From Arabidopsis thaliana (Eukaryota > Streptophyta > Magnoliopsida > Brassicales > Brassicaceae), in assembly GCF_000001735.4 (NCBI RefSeq), contig NC_003076.8, positions 3,348,001 through 3,412,000 of the forward strand: a stretch of DNA of 64,000 nucleotides, written 5' to 3'. The stretch's first letter is position 1. Each line of letters begins with the position of its first letter. The notes under the pieces were generated by a model. The model was not told the DNA's origin and made no database searches. It was given only the letters and a program-made list of their open reading frames with translations. A program made the translations under genes and the position numbers. Shown here piece by piece: positions 55,331 through 64,000 of the stretch.

Positions 55331-57331
55331 TTAACTACACCCGTTTGGAGCAAACCCGACCCGCCCACCCGCACCATCATACACAACTTCTAGCGTTTGC
55401 TGCTGAACGTTTCCAAAGATGGCAGCGTTACTGTCATCGCTATTCCCTGCAAACGCCAGACAAACCTGAGATATCTTAAACACGTAAAATATCCCTTTCG
55501 AACCAAGCTCCACGACGGCGCCACCGCTGAAAGAGAACGCCACTTTCGGGATAGTCACCGTCTTAAACCCGCTGAGATCGAAACACGTGTCCAAGATCGA
55601 GACGCCCGACGTGGTCGGATACTTTGACATCTTCGCCTTGAACGAGCTTCTTAACGCCGCGTAGGCTTTCGGCGGGAGACGAGTGATAACGGTGCCGGAA
55701 TCGATTAAAGCTCCCGGAGTAGAGAATACAGTTGAAGGAATCGGCAATTTCTGACCGCCGACGGTGATTGCGACGATATTAAGGCCGTAGAAGGAAGTTC
55801 CATCAGTGATGGTTGAAATTGGTGTGAATTTAACGGATCTGGAGATTCCGGCGGATCCGAATGTGAGATGTCCGGTGTAGCTAGCGGAGGAAGGGAGGCA
55901 GTAAGAGAAGATCTTATTGTAAGCCGTTGCCGTCTGCGACGGAAACGAAAGCTTGTCACGACCAAGACCGAGAAGTCCGGCGACACCGGTGAAAAGTCCT
56001 TGGTTGTTCTCGCCGCAACCGAAATAAACGCCGTCAAATACGTCGGAGTTCGTTAGTGTAAACTTCTCCTTGGCGAGAAATCCGACGGAGAACGATTGAT
56101 CGCCGTATTGAATACCGTAGATGCAATTCGAAGCCGAACAGCTTCCGGCGTTTCCTAATAAAAAATTAAAAACCGGTTAACAAAAGCGGATACGGTTATA
56201 ATGGTTGTAATAACCGGAACTACAAAAACTGAAATTGAACCTGTAGCAGAAGAGAGAGAACCACACGCAGCCGATGAGCAGGATACGTTGTAGTAAGAAG
56301 TAGACTTAGAAGGGTTAAAGATTGGTTCCTTCTGGTCATAGCAAGTTCGAACACATGGCTGACACTGAGTCCACGTTAAATCGCTTCCAGTGTCGAAGAT
56401 TAGTGATAGATCGTTCTTTGGTGTCCCGAGGCCGACCGTCACGATGTAGTTACCTGAACCGAGTGTGCTTCCGTCTTTAGCCGGTAGATCCGTTGACTTG
56501 CTTTCACTGACGTGATCTGTTGCGAGTTTCTTCGATAGTTTTGAGTGGATTGAGTTTACGCGAGCCTGGTCGAGTCTTAGGATCTCGACATGGTCTGGAC
56601 TCGTGGCCTTGCCATTGTTTAGACGCGAACACGTGCCGTGTCTATGCGTCACGTGCAGTGAAGACTTTGTAGTAGACGCTGAATAGGAATGAGATAAAAA
56701 GTTCACGTTAGAAAGAAAACGAATATGCCCACTGCCCACAGATTCTTTAAGTTATCACCAAAAAAAAACCAAAACCTTATATTTTGTGGTCGTTGATGTA
56801 TTACTATCTAAGGAAATGATAAAGAAAATTTTCAACTTATGTGGAGTCATACAGAGTTGTACTTATATAATTAACTCACAAAAGAGTATAAATTGTTGCA
56901 ATTTTTGTTAACTCACTCAACTAGCTAACAAAATTTTGATTACAACTACTAATTATTGTCGTTTCCCCCATTAAACATATACTACTAAAGACATATTTAC
57001 TATCGCTTTCTTAGTCCTGTGAATCTGTGATGGTAATAGTATCAACTACTTGGAAGCAAGATTTATAACCTAAGTTTCCTAATTGAGAGTCTCTATTCAT
57101 CTACCTTGTCTATAAAGCTAAAAGACAATGAATCATATCAGAAAATGAATTGGCTAAGAAATCATCACCTCTGGGAGAAAGAACACAAGATGATGATGAT
57201 GAAGGGAGGAGAGAGCTGACTTGGATAGTATGAGAATCAGTCTCTCTTTCTTGAGCTCCATCGTTACAACCCAAATTGAGACATATACAAAGGATTATTA
57301 TGATATTCAACAGATTCCTATTTATGCTCAT
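55331..57331 (-). CDS. Aspartyl protease, AED1 paralogue
   Basis: Three exons, 57331-57169, 56678-56241 and 56154-55331, give 474 aa. It has a signal peptide (MSINRNLLNIIIILCICLNL), prosegment, the first active Asp in FDTGSDLTW and the second in LIDSGTVITRLP. The cysteine pattern (CQPCVRTCYD, CSSAACG, GSCSASNC) is close to AED1, and the last residues GGRVGFAPNGCS match as well. Unlike AED1, it has an 86-bp intron (56240-56155) inside the protease domain, next to a short insertion SLSSATGN that AED1 lacks. It is likely secreted to the apoplast. I recall At5g10770. Confidence 0.9.
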
Positions 57332-57384
57332 TTTGCTCTCTTAATTCTCTCCCTCACAAAAATGACACTCAATAACATGACAAT

Positions 57385-57402
57385 GGTTGGTCCTTTATAA
57401 CC
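57385..57402 (-). promoter_or_regulatory. Conserved TATA-region block of the AED1 paralogue
   Basis: Minus-strand ggttataaaggaccaacc, counterpart of the AED1 block at 54222-54240, one base shorter. Confidence 0.6.
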
Positions 57403-60400
57403 AATCTTTTTTGCTCAAGAAAGTCTCTAGTGGAGGTTGTTAAGCTTTAGAAGCAATCCAGTCATCCACATATCACACAAGTAGGGGCACCCTATTCCAT
57501 TGGTTTCACTAACCAGTTAGATAGTGACACATCATCTGGCAATGGAGCATTATTGTTATTTTCTGTTGTCTATGCACACTTCAATTTCAGCACAATGAAC
57601 GGGATAATATTCCACCAAATGATTCATTGATCAGTAGTAAACTGATTAGGTAGGTGTCGAATCATGCATGGATGTGTGTGATGCTCATTCGTTAATTTGC
57701 GAAACAAAATTATATTTTCAATTATTCAAATGTGCAATGAACCCATTTATAAACGTATAATTATAGTTTATTCGTTAACAAAAACATTAATGTACTCTCC
57801 ATAATGATATTTTCGCCTAATAATGGAAGAGTCAATTCATAAGCCTCATATTAGAACGCCAATAATTGAATACCAGCAAGCAATAATGTTGCTTAAAATT
57901 AAGAGAATCCAAAGTGATCATAGTATTGAAGTAACACAAAAAGAATGAAAGCAACATCTTTAGGAAATTAATCTACATGATCATGTCTCTTGATTCATGC
58001 TTACTTACGCGTATACATTTTAAGTCACATATCATATGTTTGCATCAATTTGGAAATAGTGTTGCTTCACGAAATCACTCTCCTTCGAAAATTAAATGTA
58101 CGTAGTTTAGTTAGCATTTGGTAGCTAGATTTAATAATTGTTTACATGAACGTGTTGAACATCAACATGTGATCTCACATCTTAGCATCCTACAGTGAAA
58201 GCTTTAAGAAAATTATACTTAAAAGAAAGTTCTGAAGTTGAACGAAAGTTATAGGTAAAAATAACAAATAATACACTAGATATAAGTAAATGGAGTGATT
58301 GTAAAGTAATTTGGACCAAATACATGTAAGTGTGAATGAGATAACATATAAAATCCACAAGAAAATCAATTAATTGGATGTGTGTGGGCCTCAATATATA
58401 GTTTCCGGAAAACAAAATTTGACAAAAAGTAATGAGTACAAGTGGGAACAAAAGATAAAGATTCTAATAAAGAATCTTAATGTAGTGGAAGTGGGAGAAA
58501 GCTGGAATCTGTACCCTAATTTCTAGAAACTTAGAAAATTCAACAACAGTCGTCCAAATTCACAATTTACATTGACTTAATCACTACTATCTCTCTTAAA
58601 AAACATATACTATTTATTACTGTTTGGTTACTTTACTAACTAAACACTCATATTTGATTATTTGACTCATCAATAATGCAGGTTGTTGGTTCTAAATATG
58701 AAACTCTGTATATATAATTAAAAGGGGAGTGATATTCATTATGAATTTGGTTTTATTATATCGAATCCGTAGACGGTGGATGAAATATAATTTATTTCTG
58801 ATAAACAAATTGAATTGAGTGATGACCTAACTCTCCATTTTTATCAGACATTATATTCCTGATAAATACAAATATATTTACTATACCAGTTTTTGACACA
58901 TGGACAGTTAGTTTAGGGCATTCAAATATGATTTCAATTTATAAAATCCCAAAATAAGTTCTATAAAACCTTCATATATATTTTATATAAAAAGGTTAAC
59001 TCAACATAAAATGCAAAGTTGGATATATATGACGTCTGCTAATAAAAAACCACCGAGCCAATTGAAAAGGCAATAATATTTTCAAATTCTGTAAACAACA
59101 TAAAGCTTGTTCGATGCATCCTTTTTTTTTTTTTGCTAAAGTCGATGCATCGCTTTTCTTACAGGCGTTATTAATTATTGTCAAGATAATGCTTATACAA
59201 GGCAAATGTGTTAACGTCGATAAATCAGCATAAAGACAAAGATACTGAAGTGTTTGAAAAAGATGAGGAGGCAATAACACTCGTTTAGTCTAAATTATTC
59301 AGATACTTTATAATGGTCCCGGCCTCCCGGGTGTTTTACGTTTGTATGAAAACAAAATTCTTGTTTTCTTTAATTTTGTTTCGGAAACCCTCGTTATTCG
59401 TCTGTGGCGACTATCAACGTCTATCTCTATGCATAGTGTCGAGATATATACGATCGAGAATGTTGTGGTAGGATAGAAAAGAAAGAAAATGACAATCTAA
59501 CAAAGAATAATGGTGGTTTTGTAACTGAATATCAATCAATTATATGGAATATGTAATAAAAAAACTAAAATTAAAATTTATGGAATATGTAGTTATAGAA
59601 ATTATAAAGCTGGTGAATTGTAGCAGTGTGGGAATTCGTTAGTTGTCACATCCCACAATGGATTTTGTTTTATCATCCGATAAGTTTCCACTAATAAAAA
59701 GATTGAAATGAAATATTATATCAACTCATAATTTATAGTGGGTAGATGGAATGGCTTAAACGAAGGGAGTATCTTATGTAAATCAATTCCATTTTAGGTT
59801 TGTATATTAACAATATTAAGAACAATAATAGTGGATGGTCTTTCGTCTTGCGTGTGTTATCGTTCACGAGCTTTATAACTTATATATGGTACCAATTCCA
59901 ATAACAATAAAAAAGTGATATATCAATAATGGTAGCTGCAGAACCAAATTTAGAGATGCAAAGTATCAACACATCTAGATTTGCCACTACAATTTAACAA
60001 TGACACATCGCATGCTTCAAGAAGATATACCAAAATACATCGTGTGTAAACCTCCGAATTCGAACATCATTATTACATGAACATCTAAATTCGTTTCATA
60101 TTAGTAGTAGACTCTTTAATCGAACCTGTACCGGTTTGGAAGCAATAGAAGTAATATAGACTATATGGGTTCGTAAAGGCCCATTAAACAATTTGCCAAG
60201 TTGCTGAAAAGCCTAATAGAATAAAGGAAACTGAGATCCAGTTAAAATATCTGGATTTGGACCCGACCTGAAGAAACGGGTTTGGAGTGAAGATTTTTTT
60301 TAGCTTTCCTTGTCAATTATTCGAATTGGGAAAACATCTAAAGCTGAGGAGAAGATAAATCCGATCTAGGTCTCTTCTTCCCCAATCTCTCTGTGTCTCT

Positions 60401-60421
60401 CTCGATCGAAGAAAGAAGACA
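57403..60421. other. 3-kb gene-free stretch between the protease and EMC4 genes
   Basis: AT-rich. Part of it near 57590-57640 resembles the spacer upstream of AED1 (shared caatgggttgtaatattccac-like block). GGCCCA at 60178-60183 lies about 240 bp upstream of EMC4. No ORF with family features. Confidence 0.5.
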
Positions 60422-61759
60422 ATGGACAAAGGCAAAGCAGTGATGGGTACTGGTCGGAGATGGGCCGTCGAATTCTCCGATCAATCTACTGTTCCATCTT
60501 CCCGTGACATCCTCGATCCACCTGGCTTCTCTCGTGCCTCTCAGGAACAGGTTAATTTCTTTCTTTTTAGGCCGTTCCGGTATTGGATTCTTATATTTCC
60601 TGTTGTTCTCGATTGGATTCGAGGTTTCAATTTGGAATTTTGACTGAGAATTGAGTTGTTTTGCTACTGGGATTTGATGTGTTATCGTTTGATGAGTTCA
60701 GGATGATTCAGCAAACAGCCGCCAAAAGAAAGACGCTGAAGCTACTTGGAAACTTCAGGTATACACTTATGTCAAATCTGAAAGTCGTATCTTACTCTAT
60801 GTAGATCTTAAAAGCCATTGACTTCCATGTATTGGATTGTCACAGAGCTTACGTTAGACTGTATTTCGCTGTCCAAATCTGATTGGGTTTGAAGTGAGGA
60901 TGAAGTTTATAAAACTGATATGTTTTTTTTGGGGAATGAGCAGAAAGCGTGGGAAGTAGCGCAATCTCCATTTAAGAATTTGATGATGATGGGTTTCATG
61001 ATGTGGATGGCTGGAAACACAGTTCATCTTTTTAGTATTGGTATTACTTTCTCTGCTCTTTGGCAGCCTATCAGTGCTCTTCAGAGTGTTGGAAAGAGTA
61101 AGTTTCCTTCACTACATCTTATTCGTCTTTGCCTAACATGCAATTTGGTATCCTATTAATTAGCTTGTCAGCCCACAATTATATGTAGTTTATCGAACTG
61201 TGATGACTTCTTGATTGGAAAATATAAAAGTTAAATGAAATGGTGTTTGAACTTGCAAGTAGTATCCATCATTCCTTATATTTTACCTTTACACCTTGTC
61301 TGCAGTTTTTGAGCCATTCAAGGATAACAAAGTGGAACTACTTATGCCGAAATTAGTGTTCCTTGCCCTAAACCTTGGAGGGCTAGCTTTGGGTGTCTGG
61401 AAGGTAAGAAACTTTTTTTTCGTTTCCTCATTGTATCCTCTTTCCTTTTTCCGTATGGCAACACTGGCTTAGATTACAAGTGTAAAGAACTGTTTCCTTA
61501 TACAAACGATTTTCACTTTCTCAGCTTAACACTTTGGGGCTTCTTCCAACACATGCATCAGATTGGGTTTCATCTCTACCCCCTCCTCAGGTTGGTAATT
61601 TCTGTCTGAAGCTAAATCTTAGGCCTATGTGTTTTAAATACATCCGTGAAAGCAAGAATCTGGCATTTTGACGAATCATCTCTAAGCTGCACATCTTGTT
61701 TCCTCCTCTTACTTTTTCAGGAAGTTGAACACTCGGGCGGAGGATTTGTTTTCCACTGA
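60422..61759 (+). CDS. EMC4: ER membrane protein complex subunit 4 (EMC4)
   Basis: Six exons splice in frame to about 180 aa. The N-terminus is MDKGKAVMGTGRRWAVEFSD, followed by a polar part (DDSANSRQKKDAEATWKLQ). The DUF1077/EMC4 core follows: SPFKNLMMMGFMMWMAGNTV, a first helix continuing LFSIGITFSALWQPI, then FEPFKDNKVELLMPKLVFLA and the second helix LALNLGGLALGVWK. It ends LNTLGLLPTHASDWVSSLPP and GGGFVFH. EMC inserts tail-anchored and multi-pass proteins into the ER membrane. EMC4 is a small subunit facing the cytosolic vestibule. Length and helix layout match the family. I recall At5g10780. Confidence 0.92.
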
Positions 61760-62637
61760 TGAATCAGCGTCTCTTGTATTTTAAAATAATCCGCTAAAAC
61801 CGCGCGACAACGACAACACTTTTGTGAGATAACTGCAACAGTTACTTAAGTGATATGAACCTCCCTCATCTTATGATATTCTTGTAGCATTTTCAAAACT
61901 CAGAAACCATAGTTTTTACACTTTTTAGTATGATGCTCATTGTTCATCATAACTATGAATGTATTATTGGCACTGAAGGGACCTTATCTCCCAGCTTTTT
62001 GTTTCTCATCTTTTTAGACAGGAATGGATAAAATATTTCAGATAAAAGCTTTACTCTCTTTATTGCTTCCACTCAATGATTCTGAGTTAACAATCAATCA
62101 ATGCTTGATATCATTTTGCCATGACTGAGACCTTCTAGTTGATTCAGAAGTTACAAGAGAGTGGACTAGTAAGGCGCAATGAGAAACTAGGTCAAGTTTG
62201 GGAAGCAGAAGACGACGTGGAACAAAGTGCAGTCTTTTAGAATCATGTAAGTCGGTCTACTCTAAAAAATCTCTGGACGACAAAAATGTTTACTTTAATG
62301 ATTATAAGATTTGCAAGAAATAAAAGATTTACAGGAAAGAAAAAAACACCCAAAAAAGAAAGTAGAAAAAAAGAGAAATAGATATTTCCCCATTAATCTT
62401 GTAAAATTTTCCTTTGCATAATCCTCCGATCTTTTAGTAAAAATTTGATAAAAACGAACAGAGAGATGATGACTCTTAACACGCTAACCTGATCCGAAAT
62501 TTTCTTTCTTTTTTGTTTTTCATCACAGAAAAAAAGAGGATTGATTCTTTGATCTCAAACAAAAACTCTTACTTTGGTCACTGTGATTTTTGATTCCATT
62601 TATTCTTCTTTTTGAAGCGAATCTGAGTTTTGTTTTC
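61760..62637. other. Spacer between EMC4 and UBP22
   Basis: EMC4 3'UTR, then AT-rich DNA and the UBP22 leader. The frame is open upstream of the UBP22 ATG to 62590, but that stretch does not look conserved. Confidence 0.55.
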
Positions 62638-64000
62638 ATGTCCGCGAGGATTTCATTTCTGAAAAATCCCGATCCGTGCAATCACTTATCTGATTATAAG
62701 CTTAGATATGGTACTGATGGTTACAAATCTTTCAATAACTTGTTCAGATGCTTCAACGATGCAAGGATTAAGATCAAACTTCAAGGAATCGACATACCCA
62801 GATGCAGTTATTGTTCTGTTTATCAAAAGAGACTCTACATCTGTTTGATCTGTCGTTCCATTTCTTGTTCAAGTCATATCCTTTTGCATACCCAGTTGAA
62901 TAAAGGCCATGATATCGCCATTGATGTCGAAAGATCTGAGCTTTATTGCTGTGCTTGCATCGATCAAGTGTATGATTCTGAGTTCGACGAGGTTGTTGTG
63001 TCTAAGCAGCTTTTTGGTTTGGGTATGTCTGTTAAATCAGGGGCTGATGTTGTTGCGGTTAGATCGAACAAGAAGAGGAGATTGGACTCGCAATTGATCA
63101 TAGGGTCGAATTTTTTGGTCTCACCTCGAGATCGAAGGGAGAAATGGACGTTTCCTTTGGGGTTGAGAGGTTTGAACAATCTGGGAAGCACTTGTTTTAT
63201 GAATGCTGTGTTGCAAGCACTTGTTCATGCTCCTCCTTTGAGAAACTTTTGGTTGAGTGGTCAACATAATCGTGATCTTTGTCCTAGAAGAACAATGGGT
63301 TTGTTGTGTTTGCCTTGTGATCTTGATGTTATCTTCTCTGCTATGTTTTCTGGTGATCGGACTCCATATAGCCCTGCTCATTTGCTTTACAGGTTTGATC
63401 TCTGAGTTCTTCATTTGTGTCTATACAAGCTTTTCTAGAATTTATATGATATCTTCGTAGACATTATGTGATGGTGATTTTGATATTTTTTCGGCTTTTA
63501 TTTTGGTGCATGAAGTTGGTGGCAGCACTCAACGAATCTAGCTACATATGAGCAGCAAGATTCTCACGAGTTCTTCATTTCGCTATTGGACCGTATCCAT
63601 GAGAACGAAGGGAAGTCGAAATGTTTGTATCAAGGTAAATCTAATTTGGAAGAAGAGATCATTTCTGTGTTGTTTTTTGTTTGAAGGCCTTAGATTTCTG
63701 TTGAGTGATGAAACTTTCAAGATAGAATTTGATTTGATGTTTGTTGGTTTACTATGCAGATAATGAGGAGTGTCAGTGTATCACCCACAAGGCATTCTCT
63801 GGTCTTTTAAGATCAGATGTCACCTGTACAACATGTGGATCCACATCAACAACATATGACCCGTTTATCGACATTTCACTTACTTTAGATTCAATGAATG
63901 GATTCTCTCCCGCTGATTGCAGAAAGAACAGATACAGTGGTGGACCAAGTGTGAACGCAATCATGCCAACTCTCTCGGGTTGCTTAGATTTCTTCACACG
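62638..64000 (+). CDS. UBP22: Ubiquitin-specific protease UBP22 (SAGA DUB module), 5' part
   Basis: Three exons are in the window: 62638-63392, 63516-63634 and 63760 to the right edge. I chose the ATG at 62638 (MSARISFLKNPDPCNHLSDY) because the ZnF-UBP domain starts right after it. The cysteines and histidines of that domain are visible (CSYC, CLIC, SCSSH, GHDI, CCAC, residues about 56-107). The USP catalytic domain begins GLRGLNNLGSTCFMNAVLQA with the active Cys at about 186. The second exon has the QQDSHEFF block, and the third has a CxxC zinc ribbon (CTTCGSTSTTY). UBP22 is the orthologue of yeast Ubp8 and human USP22, removing ubiquitin from histone H2B. The His box and C-terminus lie beyond the window. 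I recall At5g10790. Confidence 0.92.

Overview
The window is plant nuclear DNA. Genes have many short introns with GT..AG borders, intergenic DNA is AT-rich, and the families are plant ones. The order of recognisable proteins (CYP81K pair, FPF1-like, HBS1/SKI7, JUL1, AHK5, AED1, EMC4, UBP22) matches my memory of Arabidopsis thaliana chromosome 5, about loci At5g10580 to At5g10790. Locus numbers are recalled, not looked up. Splice junctions were read by eye from reading frame and GT/AG sites.

Layout. 1-8.6 kb: 3' part of a DUF599 membrane protein gene, an uncharacterised multi-exon gene (-), a fold-back element, the tandem P450s CYP81K2 and CYP81K1 with a broken rlmH-like tail between them, and the intact RlmH-like SPOUT methyltransferase gene (-). 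8.6-20 kb: a flowering-promoting-factor-1-like gene, the translational GTPase HBS1/SKI7, and the RING-H2 ubiquitin ligase JUL1 (-). 22.5-29.4 kb: a rearranged block holding a calmodulin-binding-protein-like gene, a MULE-like fragment, a chimeric gene and a PPR/CBS gene (-). 29.8-34.7 kb: a 67-aa cysteine-pair protein, a PTRHD1-like peptidyl-tRNA hydrolase II gene (-), and the kinetochore protein CENP-O. 38-48.8 kb: cytosolic histidine kinase AHK5, a Rossmann-fold gene (-), a PP2C gene (-), and a 51-aa membrane protein. 51-64 kb: an EDR2-C/DUF1336 gene, two tandem apoplastic aspartyl proteases (AED1 and a paralogue, -), EMC4, and the 5' part of UBP22, which runs off the right edge.

The most notable structure is the gene at 25584-26309. 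Its first ~160 codons, its leader and its 5'UTR intron are a diverged copy of the start of AHK5 (38.8 kb). Its last ~75 codons are a copy of the acidic 3' part of the calmodulin-binding-protein-like gene at 22.5 kb, without the calmodulin-binding end. It is a new gene assembled from two neighbours by DNA-level duplication. The same event, or a related one, left a remnant of the PPR/CBS gene next to the 22.5 kb gene. A second, independent duplication made the P450 pair and carried along the 3' end of the methyltransferase gene.

The genes do not form one pathway. Themes that recur are signalling (AHK5, PP2C, JUL1), RNA and translation quality control (HBS1/SKI7, PTH2-like, RlmH-like), defence (AED1 pair) and chromatin/chromosomes (UBP22, CENP-O).
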